This document shows positions 32,744 through 40,228 of a stretch of DNA of 64,000 nucleotides, piece by piece. The notes under the pieces are model-generated. The model was not told the origin of the DNA. It saw only the letters and a program-made list of their open reading frames with translations, and did no database searches. Origin of the DNA: an uncultured Clostridia bacterium. GTDB taxonomy: Bacteria > Bacillota > Clostridia > Oscillospirales > Acutalibacteraceae. The position numbers were made by a program, and so were the translations under genes. The stretch's first letter is position 1; each line of letters starts with the position of its first letter. Where the stretch lies: the NCBI GenBank assembly GCA_946183365.1, contig CAMHAH010000008.1, positions 54,969 through 118,968 on the forward strand, written 5' to 3'.

Positions 32744-33400
32744 ATGAACAAAATGAACCTGCCTAACAAATTGACTATGCTGCGTATCATTCTGGTACCG
32801 TTTGTCATCGCGGCTATACTGATCGAGTTCCCCTTTCACTTTCTTGTCGCGGGGATATTGTTCGGCATTGCTTCGATAACCGACGCCCTCGACGGCAGGA
32901 TAGCCCGCAGAGATAACCTTATAACCGACTTCGGCAAATTCGCCGATCCGCTGGCGGATAAGATACTCGTGATATCTGTGCTGGTATGCTTCGTAAAGCT
33001 CGGACTGTGCGGAGCGGTACCGCTGATCATCATAATCTTCCGCGAGTTCGCTGTGACCTCGGTAAGACTTGTCGCGGCGGCAAAGGGCAAGGTCATAGCC
33101 GCGAATATGTGGGGCAAGGTCAAGACCGTATCACAGATAATCGCGATTTGCGCGATATTCACCATGATGACCGCGCTGGATATAATCTCGATCAATATTC
33201 TCGGTCATACCATGTCTTTGGATTGGCTCAACCCTCTGCTAATCGCTACAAGCAGCAATTCGGCAATGCACGACGTCTATAATATTTTCAGCATCTTCAA
33301 CATCATCGGTCAGTCTTTGCTGTGGATAACGGCGATCATCACCGTCATATCGGGTGTAAAGTACCTAAAAGACAACAAAAACGTAATAAGCGATATGTAA
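32744..33400 (+). CDS. pgsA: CDP-diacylglycerol-glycerol-3-phosphate 3-phosphatidyltransferase PgsA
   Basis: A 218-residue membrane enzyme making phosphatidylglycerophosphate. The CDP-alcohol phosphotransferase signature DG-x2-AR-x8-G-x3-D-x3-D is present as DALDGRIARRDNLITDFGKF followed by ADPLADK. Start LPNKLTMLRIILVPF is typical. Compared with the usual 180-190 residues it carries a longer loop near the C-terminus (around HTMSLDWLNPLLIATSSNS). The window's anionic lipid supply depends on it. Confidence 0.94.
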   Translation: MNKMNLPNKLTMLRIILVPFVIAAILIEFPFHFLVAGILFGIASITDALDGRIARRDNLITDFGKFADPLADKILVISVLVCFVKLGLCGAVPLIIIIFREFAVTSVRLVAAAKGKVIAANMWGKVKTVSQIIAICAIFTMMTALDIISINILGHTMSLDWLNPLLIATSSNSAMHDVYNIFSIFNIIGQSLLWITAIITVISGVKYLKDNKNVISDM

Positions 33401-33415
33401 CACTACATTTAGTAG

Positions 33416-33444
33416 TTGCAAAAGTAATATAAATAGTATATAAT
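33416..33444 (+). promoter_or_regulatory. Promoter of the cysE-cysS operon
   Basis: TTGCAA (33416-33421), 17-bp spacer, TATAAT (33439-33444), just upstream of the T-box leader. Confidence 0.8.
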
Positions 33445-33454
33445 ATCATAGATA

Positions 33455-33730
33455 TGTGAAAGGCATTGAGCAGGAAAAGTACCTGAGCGGAAGCTACCAG
33501 AGAGGACGGCGTATGCTGAGAGCCGTCTTAGTGAAAGCGCAGAGAAATGCGCCTGTGAGCCTGCGGCAGGAAATGGCCGCGCGTCGGGCCCGCGTTAAGG
33601 GCGTGAGCTTTTATACTAAAGTCCGCTTTTGGATTGAGATTAGTATAATGAGCTTGTAAAGAGCGTAGAGATACGCTGAATTTGGGTGGAACCACGGCGC
33701 TGTCGTCCCTTTGGACGGCGGCGCTTTTTT
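33455..33730 (+). ncRNA. T-box leader (probably tRNA-Cys), with terminator
   Basis: A complete T-box. The T-box sequence TGGGTGGAACCACGG is at 33683-33697. It overlaps a terminator whose stem GCGCTGTCGTCC (33697-33708)/GGACGGCGGCGC (33713-33724) is followed by TTTTTT. Stem I features are visible: AAAAGTACC, CAGAGAGGACGGC and GCTGAGAGCC. GCAGG (33470-33474) pairs with CCTGC (33560-33564), which places the TGC at 33548-33550 near the specifier position; the codon call is inference supported by the downstream cysE and cysS genes. Uncharged tRNA-Cys would switch the operon on. Confidence 0.92.
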
Positions 33731-33806
33731 ATCCTTGACAGAACCGTACATGACCGCTTATGTCGGGATCTATACACCCTCTATCTTCTCACAAGGATCT
33801 GATAAT

Positions 33807-34454
33807 ATGTTTGACACTATACGAGCCGACCTTGACGCGGTAATGCAGCGCGACCCGGCGGCGCGCAATAAAATGGAGGTATTCTTCCTCTATTCGGGCT
33901 ATAAGGCGGTGCGGAAATACAGGCGCGCGCACTGGTTCCATATCCACAACATGAAATTCATCGCCCGATGGCTCAGTCAAAGAGCAAGGCACAAGACGGG
34001 CGTAGAGATACACCCGGGCGCTGAGATAGGCAAGGGACTGGTCATCGACCACGGTATGGGCGTAGTTATCGGAGAGACCACGATAATCGGCGATAACTGC
34101 TTGATATACCAGAACGTGACCCTCGGCGGTACCGGCAAGGACACAGGCAAACGCCACCCGACCTTAGGCAACAACGTCATGGTCGGCTCGGGCGCCAAGG
34201 TGCTCGGACCGTTCAAGGTAGGCGATAACTCGCGCATTGCGGCGGGCGCAGTGGTGCTGACCGAGATACCGCCCAACAGCACGGCGGTCGGTGTTCCGGC
34301 GAGGGTAGTACGCATAAACGGCGCTCGTCCCGACCTGCTCGACCAGATACATTACAGCGATCCCGTAGCTCAGGAACTCTGCAGGATGCATGACGAGATC
34401 CAGCAGCTCGGAAATGAATTACAATACCTCAGAAGGGAAGTTAAGAAAAAATGA
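33807..34454 (+). CDS. cysE: Serine O-acetyltransferase CysE (EpsC type)
   Basis: A 215-residue left-handed beta-helix acetyltransferase making O-acetylserine, the precursor of cysteine. The ATG at 33807 follows AAGGATC. The hexapeptide repeats run from about residue 65 (GVEIHPGAEIGKGLVIDHGM...) with the catalytic His in DHGMGVVIGET and KRHPTLGNNVMVGSGAKVLG. It is the first gene after the Cys T-box and overlaps cysS by 4 bp (ATGA), so precursor synthesis and tRNA charging respond together to cysteine starvation. Confidence 0.94.
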   Translation: MFDTIRADLDAVMQRDPAARNKMEVFFLYSGYKAVRKYRRAHWFHIHNMKFIARWLSQRARHKTGVEIHPGAEIGKGLVIDHGMGVVIGETTIIGDNCLIYQNVTLGGTGKDTGKRHPTLGNNVMVGSGAKVLGPFKVGDNSRIAAGAVVLTEIPPNSTAVGVPARVVRINGARPDLLDQIHYSDPVAQELCRMHDEIQQLGNELQYLRREVKKK

Positions 34455-35905
34455 TCTTATACAACACTCTCGGCGGCACAAGACAGGAATTCAAAACTCA
34501 CGAAGAAGGCAAGGTCCGTATGTATACCTGCGGTCCTACCGTATACCACTATGCCCATATAGGCAACCTGCGCACCTATATCATGGAGGATGTGCTTGAA
34601 AAATATTTCAGATACGCAGGCTATGACGTTCTGCGCGTCATGAACATCACCGACGTAGGACACCTGAGCTCAGACGCTGATACGGGCGAGGACAAGATGC
34701 TCGCGGGCGCCAAGCGCGAGCACAAGAGCGTTATGGAGATAGCTCAGTACTACACAGACGCGTTCTTCTCAGACGCTGAAAAACTGAATATCAAAAAGCC
34801 CGATGTGATAGAGCCCGCCACCAACTGCATACCCGAGTTCATCGAAATGGTACAGACCCTGCTCGACAAGGGATATGCCTATATAGCGGGCGGCAACGTA
34901 TACTTTGATACCTCTAAGCTCGACAACTACTATGTATTCGGCAATATGAACGAGGATGAATTACAGGTGGGCGTGCGCGATGATGTAAGCGAGGACGAGA
35001 ACAAGCGCAACAAAAACGACTTTGTTCTCTGGTTCACTCAGAGCAAGTTTGAGGATCAGGCGCTCAAATGGGAGAGCCCGTGGGGTCTGGGGTATCCCGG
35101 CTGGCATATAGAGTGCTCGGCTATCTCTATCAAGCACGCGGGAGAGTACCTCGACATACACTGCGGCGGCATAGACAACGCCTTCCCCCATCACACCAAC
35201 GAGATAGCTCAGTCCGAGGCGTATCTCGGTCATCAGTGGTGCCCGCACTGGTTCCACGTACTGCACCTGCTCGACAAGCGCGGCAAGATGTCTAAGTCAA
35301 AAGGCGGCTTTTTGACCGTATCTCTGCTTGAAGAAAAGGGCTATGATCCCCTCGCGTACCGCTTCTTCTGCTTGCAGTCACACTACCGCAAGCCGCTTGT
35401 GTTCAGCTTTGAGAACCTCGACAACACCGTTCAGGCATATAACAAGCTGGTAGCGCGTATAGCTAAGCTCAACGCCGACGGCGAGCCCGATCTTGAAGCG
35501 GCAAAGCCCTATCAGGATAAGTTCAAAGAGGCTCTCGACAACGACCTGAACACTTCGCTTGCCATCACCGCACTGCACAACGTGCTCAAGGGAGATATCA
35601 GCGACGCGACAAAGCTGTATCTGATTGCTGATTTTGACAAGGTACTCTCGCTCGGACTTATCGAGGCGGCTCAGGCTGAGCTGAAAAAGGCAGCCGAGGC
35701 AGAAGCCGCGAAAGAAGCGCAGAAGGACGCTTATCTCACCGAAAAAGGCATAACAAGAGCGTGGGTAGAAGATAAGCTCGCCGAGAGAGCTCAGGCTAAA
35801 GCCGATAAGAACTGGGCAGTCGCCGACAGCGTTCGCGATGAGCTCAAAGCCCTCGGCATAGTCATCAAGGACAGCAAAGACGGCGCGAGCTGGGAGCTTG
35901 AATAA
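34451..35905 (+). CDS. cysS: Cysteinyl-tRNA synthetase
   Basis: A 484-residue class I synthetase. The zinc/ATP motifs CGPTVYHYAHIGN (HIGH equivalent HIGN), GWHIECSAIS, HCGGIDNAFPHHTNE and KMSKSKGG are all in place; the C-terminal helical anticodon-binding part ends with SVRDELKALGIVIKDSKDG. An A/E/K-rich stretch at about residues 415-435 (KAAEAEAAKEAQKDAYL) is longer than usual. It is second in the T-box regulated operon. Confidence 0.97.
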   Translation: MILYNTLGGTRQEFKTHEEGKVRMYTCGPTVYHYAHIGNLRTYIMEDVLEKYFRYAGYDVLRVMNITDVGHLSSDADTGEDKMLAGAKREHKSVMEIAQYYTDAFFSDAEKLNIKKPDVIEPATNCIPEFIEMVQTLLDKGYAYIAGGNVYFDTSKLDNYYVFGNMNEDELQVGVRDDVSEDENKRNKNDFVLWFTQSKFEDQALKWESPWGLGYPGWHIECSAISIKHAGEYLDIHCGGIDNAFPHHTNEIAQSEAYLGHQWCPHWFHVLHLLDKRGKMSKSKGGFLTVSLLEEKGYDPLAYRFFCLQSHYRKPLVFSFENLDNTVQAYNKLVARIAKLNADGEPDLEAAKPYQDKFKEALDNDLNTSLAITALHNVLKGDISDATKLYLIADFDKVLSLGLIEAAQAELKKAAEAEAAKEAQKDAYLTEKGITRAWVEDKLAERAQAKADKNWAVADSVRDELKALGIVIKDSKDGASWELE

Positions 35906-35921
35906 TAAATATCAATATAAT

Positions 35922-35955
35922 GAGCCTTCCAAAAAAAGGAAGGCTCTTGTCATTT
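35922..35955 (+). terminator. Terminator of cysE-cysS
   Basis: GAGCCTTCC, A7 loop, GGAAGGCTC, then TTGTCATTTT. Confidence 0.75.
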
Positions 35956-35992
35956 TCACGGTTATCGCCGCATATGATTTATCGGTGATGAT

Positions 35993-36757
35993 ATGAGATT
36001 TATCGTACTTACACGCCGCAGGCTGAGCATACTATTCTCCTGCGTGCTTATAGGAGCTGTGGCTATGATAGTAGCGACATCCACCGCGGGAAAGATAGCT
36101 TCGACTATGTCTGAGACGCGCGAGATACCTATCTATTATGTGGATACCGAGGATAAGGTGTGTTCCATATCCTTCGACGCGGCTTGGGGCAATGAACAGA
36201 CGAATACCCTGCTGGATATACTCGATGAATATGATGTGAAAAGCACATTCTTCCTCGTAAAGCAATGGGTCGATAAATACCCCGACGACGTAAAGGAGAT
36301 ATCCCGCAGAGGTCACGACGTAGGGAACCACAGCTCTACCCACCCGCATATGTCGGAGCTCAGCGCCGAAAAACAGCTAAGCGAGATAAAAGACTGCAAT
36401 ACAGCTATCGAGGAGCTGACAGGCTCATGCCCGACGCTGTTCAGAGCACCGTACGGCGAGTACGACAACAAGCTCATCCAAAACCTCAGAGCCGAGGATA
36501 TGTACTGCGTACAATGGAACATCGACAGCCTTGACTGGAAAAACCCGTCTCCCGACGAGATGGTAGAGAGGATACACAGCAAGCTCGTACCCGGCTCAGT
36601 GATACTCATGCACAACGGCGCTGAGAACACCCCCGATGCCCTGCCGAGGATAATCGAGGCGATACAGAGCGAGGGCTATACGATAGTCCCGATAAGCGAG
36701 CTGATACCCGAGGGCGAATACTACACCGACCACGAGGGTAAGATGATACTGAAATAA
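35993..36757 (+). CDS. Polysaccharide deacetylase, PdaB-like
   Basis: A 254-residue membrane-anchored CE4 protein: one N-terminal TM (about residues 10-35), then the NodB domain with motif 1 SFDAAWG, motif 2 HSSTHPHM (metal His pair) and motif 3 RAPYGEYD, then IDSLDWKNP and LMHNG. The layout matches PdaB, needed in Bacillus for spore cortex maintenance, but other Clostridia use such enzymes in vegetative wall metabolism. Spore formation by this organism cannot be judged from this gene alone. Confidence 0.88.
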   Translation: MRFIVLTRRRLSILFSCVLIGAVAMIVATSTAGKIASTMSETREIPIYYVDTEDKVCSISFDAAWGNEQTNTLLDILDEYDVKSTFFLVKQWVDKYPDDVKEISRRGHDVGNHSSTHPHMSELSAEKQLSEIKDCNTAIEELTGSCPTLFRAPYGEYDNKLIQNLRAEDMYCVQWNIDSLDWKNPSPDEMVERIHSKLVPGSVILMHNGAENTPDALPRIIEAIQSEGYTIVPISELIPEGEYYTDHEGKMILK

Positions 36758-36765
36758 ACGATACA

Positions 36766-36793
36766 CAAAAAGGGACTGCCGTGACAGTCCCTT
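36766..36793 (-). terminator. Convergent terminator after the deacetylase and the lipoprotein gene
   Basis: AAGGGACTG/CAGTCCCTT stem with a 6-nt loop; the minus strand continues TTTGTG, so it best serves the 36805-37176 gene. Confidence 0.75.
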
Positions 36794-36804
36794 AAATAAT
36801 GCCT

Positions 36805-37176
36805 TTATTTTTGCTTTTCAAATACCATCTTGGTACCGGCGCTCTTTTCTTCCATCGTCAGCGTATTGCCGTCGACAGTAAAATGACTTGCCGATCCCGA
36901 GGCTGTAAACGTCATAGCCTTTGTATCCACCGTAAGCTCAGTGACGTCCTCACCCATAGTCAGCGTAGCCTTGTCGCCGTTCACCTCAAGAATAACATCG
37001 CCTATCAGCTCGAGATATTCGTTCATGCTCTCTCCGCCTACTACCATCTCAATAAGCTTGTATGAACCCGAAACATCAGTCCCCGAGTTTGAGCTGCTGT
37101 TGCTGCCGCAGGCCGAAAGGCTGAGCACAGACGCGAGCATGACTATAATACACAATATCGATACGATCTTCTTCAT
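36805..37176 (-). CDS. Small lipoprotein with a beta-rich domain shared with the next gene
   Basis: A 123-residue lipoprotein (lipobox LSAC, then an S/N-rich linker). The mature domain, about 85 residues (DVSGSYKLIEMVVGG...VDGNTLTMEEKSAGTKMVFEK), alternates hydrophobic and polar residues and looks like a small beta-barrel or lipocalin-like fold. The same pattern, D-[LV]-[DS]-G-x-Y-x-L...TLxM...V-[DN]-G-[ND]-[ST]...MxF, ends the neighbouring 37368-38204 product, so the two are paralogous by domain. I do not recognise a characterised family. It has its own promoter at 37222-37250. Confidence 0.75.
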   Translation of the reverse strand: MKKIVSILCIIVMLASVLSLSACGSNSSSNSGTDVSGSYKLIEMVVGGESMNEYLELIGDVILEVNGDKATLTMGEDVTELTVDTKAMTFTASGSASHFTVDGNTLTMEEKSAGTKMVFEKQK

Positions 37177-37221
37177 AATGATCTCCTAACCGCATAAAAG
37201 CGTTTGATTTCTGCTGTGGTG

Positions 37222-37250
37222 ATTATATCACGGCGCAAAAAAGCTGTCAA
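37222..37250 (-). promoter_or_regulatory. Proximal promoter of the small lipoprotein gene
   Basis: On the minus strand TTGACA (37250-37245), 17-bp spacer, TATAAT (37227-37222). Confidence 0.8.
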
Positions 37251-37253
37251 CAA

Positions 37254-37290
37254 GAAAGCGTGCGCTCGGAGCGCGCTTTCGTCTACCCAT
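37254..37290 (-). repeat. Hairpin repeat, copy B
   Basis: GAAAGCGTGC (37254-37263) pairs with GCGCGCTTTC (37271-37280), followed by GTCTACCCAT (37281-37290). Against copy A (17149-17187) the fifth base pair changes from T-A to G-C while the flank GTCTACCCAT is identical. Confidence 0.65.
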
Positions 37291-37297
37291 ATTTATA

Positions 37298-37327
37298 TTT
37301 ATACGTTTTGTTGTAGTTTCCTGTCAA
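37298..37327 (-). promoter_or_regulatory. Distal promoter inside the dispersed repeat, copy B
   Basis: On the minus strand TTGACA (37327-37322), 18-bp spacer, TATAAA (37303-37298). The sequence matches the murA promoter copy around the -35 box and the start of the spacer. Confidence 0.65.
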
Positions 37328-37354
37328 ATAAAAAAACGGATCACTATTGACCCG
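37327..37354 (-). terminator. Terminator of the zinc-ribbon membrane protein gene
   Basis: CGGGTCA/TGATCCG on the minus strand (one G-T pair) with a 4-nt loop and TTTTTTT. The T-run is also the start of the copy B promoter repeat. Confidence 0.75.
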
Positions 37355-37367
37355 CTTTTATAATGTG

Positions 37368-38204
37368 TTATTTTTTAGTGAACGTCATGCTTGTGCCGTC
37401 GAGCTCTATGATGATGCTGTCGCCGTTGACAGAGAACTCTATATTCTCTTCGATGCCGTCGGAATAGAGTATCTGCTTTGACTGATCGACTTTTAGATTT
37501 ACGGTCTCATCATCCATCACGAGAGTACATGAATTACCCTTGATGGTCATGCTGTATTCGTTCTCAAGCAGGTTCAAAACGGAAGAATAATCCTGACCCT
37601 CTATTGCCATACCGGTTAGCATATATTCTCCGTCGAGATCTCCGGTCATGTTCACGATACCGGTATTGCCGTTATTGCTGCCGCTGCCGGATTTAGGCCC
37701 GGAGTTTGATATGATCAATGCGATAACTCCTACGACCAGAACTACCGCCGCAACGATTATCGCGACGATTAGGACCGTGTTCTTCTTTTTAGGCGGAGCC
37801 GCGCCGTACTGAGGGGCATTATAATTGAAGTTTGAGTACTGCGGGGCGTTATACTGAGGATCGGTATACTGAACACCCCCGTACTGAGGAGGATCGTTCT
37901 GAGGATAGTAGTTTTGAGGATAGTTATTCTGAGGGATATTATTTTGGGAGAAGTTGTTTTGAGGGATGTTGTTCTGTACAGCTCCGTACTGAACAGGCTG
38001 AACATACTCAGGCTGAACGGGTTCGGGCTGTGCCGTATTCACAACAGCGGGCTCCTCCTGAATGACGGGCTCTGCGGGAGGGGCGGCTTCGGGAGCAGCA
38101 GTCTCAACCGGAGTTTCGGGGATATCGAGCTTAGTGCCGCACGAAGTGCAGAACTTCTCGTTATCCTGAGCTTCATAACCGCATGAGGGACAGATCTTCG
38201 CCAT
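37368..38204 (-). CDS. Zinc-ribbon, Pro/Gln/Asn/Tyr-rich membrane protein with C-terminal beta domain
   Basis: A 278-residue protein of unknown function in four parts: an N-terminal zinc ribbon (CPSCG...CTSCG, residues 5-23); a low-complexity stretch at about 30-135, first Ala/Pro/Glu then repeats of NNIPQNN/YPQN/PQYGG; one TM helix at about 143-168 (NTVLIVAIIVAAVVLVVGVI); and an extracytoplasmic domain of about 100 residues resembling the adjacent lipoprotein. The ribbon-tail-TM layout is like many Firmicutes zinc_ribbon_2 membrane proteins. The repeated PQ/NY units are imperfect at DNA level and could vary in number. Confidence 0.8.
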   Translation of the reverse strand: MAKICPSCGYEAQDNEKFCTSCGTKLDIPETPVETAAPEAAPPAEPVIQEEPAVVNTAQPEPVQPEYVQPVQYGAVQNNIPQNNFSQNNIPQNNYPQNYYPQNDPPQYGGVQYTDPQYNAPQYSNFNYNAPQYGAAPPKKKNTVLIVAIIVAAVVLVVGVIALIISNSGPKSGSGSNNGNTGIVNMTGDLDGEYMLTGMAIEGQDYSSVLNLLENEYSMTIKGNSCTLVMDDETVNLKVDQSKQILYSDGIEENIEFSVNGDSIIIELDGTSMTFTKK

Positions 38205-38243
38205 AATAAAACCTCTTTTCTTGTAGAATTACTTGTTTAGATT

Positions 38244-38720
38244 TTACCCGCCGTTGATAACAGCGTCCAAAACCTGTTCCTTCAGCCTGTCAAGCGGCGA
38301 TACCGAGGGATCGGGAGCGAGCTTCTGCATTGGCAGGCAAGAAGCCGAGTTAAAGCTCTTCATCTGTATCACGATATGCTCGTTTTTGACAAGCTCAAAC
38401 AGCTTGTCGATAGTCGGGCAGGTCTCGACCGCCCTTATCAGCTGTTCTTTGGTATGTCTCTGATTAGGCGACGGAGCGCCGCTGAGCCGCGCCTCGTCCA
38501 ATACCGCCTGGCGAACCTGTATCTTAAGGCTGTCGAGCGGAGAGAGATCGGGAATGAGCTTAGGAACCTCTTTAGGCAGTGAAGAAGCGGAGTTGAAGCT
38601 CTTCATCTGTATCACGATATGCTGGTTCTTGACCAGCTCAAACAGCTTGTCTATGGTAGGACAAGTATCTATTGCCCTTAGCAGTTCCTCTGTAGTCCTC
38701 TTCCTGTGCTGCTGAACCAT
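38244..38720 (-). CDS. Protein of two tandem copies of an unknown ~70-residue domain
   Basis: A 158-residue soluble protein, ATG after AGGAGG. It is built of two copies, about residues 9-74 and 90-155, offset by 81 residues. The core TCPTIDKLFELVKN-[QE]-HIVIQ followed by MKSFNSAS is identical but for one residue; the copies end in SPLD-[SR]-LK...V. Near-identity at DNA level shows a recent duplication or constraint. No catalytic motif or membrane segment is seen; predicted mostly helical with a short strand. I know no family for it. It is transcribed divergently from the GH25 gene with a shared palindrome between. Confidence 0.8.
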   Translation of the reverse strand: MVQQHRKRTTEELLRAIDTCPTIDKLFELVKNQHIVIQMKSFNSASSLPKEVPKLIPDLSPLDSLKIQVRQAVLDEARLSGAPSPNQRHTKEQLIRAVETCPTIDKLFELVKNEHIVIQMKSFNSASCLPMQKLAPDPSVSPLDRLKEQVLDAVINGG

Positions 38721-38784
38721 AAAGAGCTTCCTCCTTTCTGATTATTTCTATAAACGGCGCTGTCGTTAAAACGCATTATTAATC

Positions 38785-38813
38785 ATTATAATAGAAAATA
38801 AACTGTTTTTCAA
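38785..38813 (-). promoter_or_regulatory. Promoter of the duplicated-domain gene
   Basis: On the minus strand TTGAAA (38813-38808), 17-bp spacer, TATAAT (38790-38785). Confidence 0.75.
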
Positions 38814-38820
38814 GTAAAAG

Positions 38821-38840
38821 TAAACTTATTATGAAGTTTA
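38821..38840. promoter_or_regulatory. Palindrome between divergent promoters
   Basis: TAAACTT-ATTATG-AAGTTTA, a perfect 7-bp inverted repeat, 7 bp from the -35 box of the leftward promoter and touching the -35 box of the rightward one. A candidate operator for both genes. Confidence 0.55.
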
Positions 38841-38869
38841 TTTACAATATACCCTGATTGTGGTATCCT
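38841..38869 (+). promoter_or_regulatory. Promoter of the GH25 gene
   Basis: TTTACA (38841-38846), 17-bp spacer, TATCCT (38864-38869). Confidence 0.65.
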
Positions 38870-38902
38870 ATATGTATAAATTTGCAGAAATCAGGTGATA
38901 CC

Positions 38903-40090
38903 GTGGCTTATTTAGACGATAATAACGATAATCTGTATAAAAGCGGCGATCCCTTAGAGGAGCTCGACAGCGAGCTCGCCGACCTTAAAGCGAAGCTCGG
39001 AGCTCTCGAAGCCGATAATAAAGGACAAGCCCCTGATATCCCGGAAAAGACCGAGGCTCCGAAGCCCGATATACCTACGCCCGATAAAGAGGAAGAGGTA
39101 ACGGCTGAGGATAAAAAGCCCGAGATACAAGAGGAAGTTATGAAAAAACAGACAAACAAACCGGCTCACATGAGCTCATCCGGCGGCAAGAAGCCGCGCA
39201 AGACCTCTACGATCTTAGTAATAATCATAGCGGCTGTTCTGGTGATAGCCATAGCGGCAGGCTCAGCCTTCATCCTGTCCAAGCTCTTCGCGCCGAAAAA
39301 TGACGGAGATACCGTCGCTACCTCAGGCGGCGAGAAGGTGACCATAAACGACTCGGTGATGGGCGATATCGAGCTTGACACCGTCAAAGGCGCCGAGATA
39401 AATACATATAAAAAAGAAAACCTCGTTACCGATGATAACGGATATTACGCATACTATGAGAACGGTAAGAAGATATCTCACCTCGGCATAGACCTGAGCG
39501 AATTCCAAGGTAATGTCGACTTTGACAAAGTCAAGGCGGCTGGCGTTGAGTTCGTCATGCTGCGCATAGGCGGACAATACTACGGCGATGAGGGCGGAAT
39601 GTATGAGGATACTTTGTTCAACACCTATTATGAGCAGGCTAAGGCGGCGGGACTGAAGATCGGCGCATACTTCTTCTCTCAGGCGGCAAGCACCGAGGAC
39701 GCGAAGCAGGAAGCCGAGTACTCCATCAGCAAGCTAAACGGAAAGAAGCTCGACTACCCCATCGCCTTTGACTGGGAAAATATAGAGGATGATAAAGCGA
39801 GAACAGACAATATATCGGGAGACCAGCTGACAGCTATCGCCGAGGCGTTCTGCGATACCGTTATCAAAAAGGGTTACAAGGCCATCGTATACTCAAACAC
39901 CTCGCAGATGTTTGTGATGTACGATTTTGAGACAATGAAGGATTATGACTTCTGGCTCGCCGATTACCGCGACTTCCCCACCATGTACTACAATTTCGAT
40001 ATGTGGCAGTACGCTACCGACGGCAAGGTCGACGGTATAGAGGGTCAGGTCGATCTGAACCTCAGCTTCACCGACTTTACGGATCAATAA
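38903..40090 (+). CDS. Membrane-anchored GH25 (lysozyme-like muramidase)
   Basis: A 395-residue protein. I choose GTG 38903, 4-5 nt after AGGTGA; an earlier in-frame ATG at 38858 lies before that site and next to the -10 box. Residues 1-100 are charged and presumably cytoplasmic, with a heptad-like ELDSELADLKAKLGALE segment; TM at about 103-127; then a linker and the GH25 domain from about residue 193. The active site shows GIDLSEFQG (Asp197), FDWEN (Asp290, Glu292) and the closing WQYATDG...VDLN. It would cut the MurNAc-GlcNAc bond of peptidoglycan. The cytoplasmic coiled tail is unusual for the family. Confidence 0.88.
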   Translation: MAYLDDNNDNLYKSGDPLEELDSELADLKAKLGALEADNKGQAPDIPEKTEAPKPDIPTPDKEEEVTAEDKKPEIQEEVMKKQTNKPAHMSSSGGKKPRKTSTILVIIIAAVLVIAIAAGSAFILSKLFAPKNDGDTVATSGGEKVTINDSVMGDIELDTVKGAEINTYKKENLVTDDNGYYAYYENGKKISHLGIDLSEFQGNVDFDKVKAAGVEFVMLRIGGQYYGDEGGMYEDTLFNTYYEQAKAAGLKIGAYFFSQAASTEDAKQEAEYSISKLNGKKLDYPIAFDWENIEDDKARTDNISGDQLTAIAEAFCDTVIKKGYKAIVYSNTSQMFVMYDFETMKDYDFWLADYRDFPTMYYNFDMWQYATDGKVDGIEGQVDLNLSFTDFTDQ

Positions 40091-40135
40091 TTTTCCTGTT
40101 TGCCGGATAAGTTCATCGTGACTGATAAAGTAAGA

Positions 40136-40158
40136 AGCTCCCTGTATAAAAGGGAGCT
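40136..40158. terminator. Hairpin between GH25 gene and luxS
   Basis: AGCTCCC/GGGAGCT with a 9-nt loop, then GTCACTTTTG; lies between convergent genes, moderate quality. Confidence 0.5.
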
Positions 40159-40228
40159 GTCACTTTTGGCTGTCATATGATATCCTGACGTGTTATAAAC
40201 AGAATGTGTTTATCCTCCGACGCAAGCT

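Noticed and set aside
33456..33659. 67-codon open frame after pgsA
   Set aside because: Lies wholly in the T-box leader RNA; no ribosome site.
38300..38700. Direct DNA repeat as a possible mobile element
   Set aside because: The repeat matches the internal protein duplication of the 38244-38720 gene in frame.
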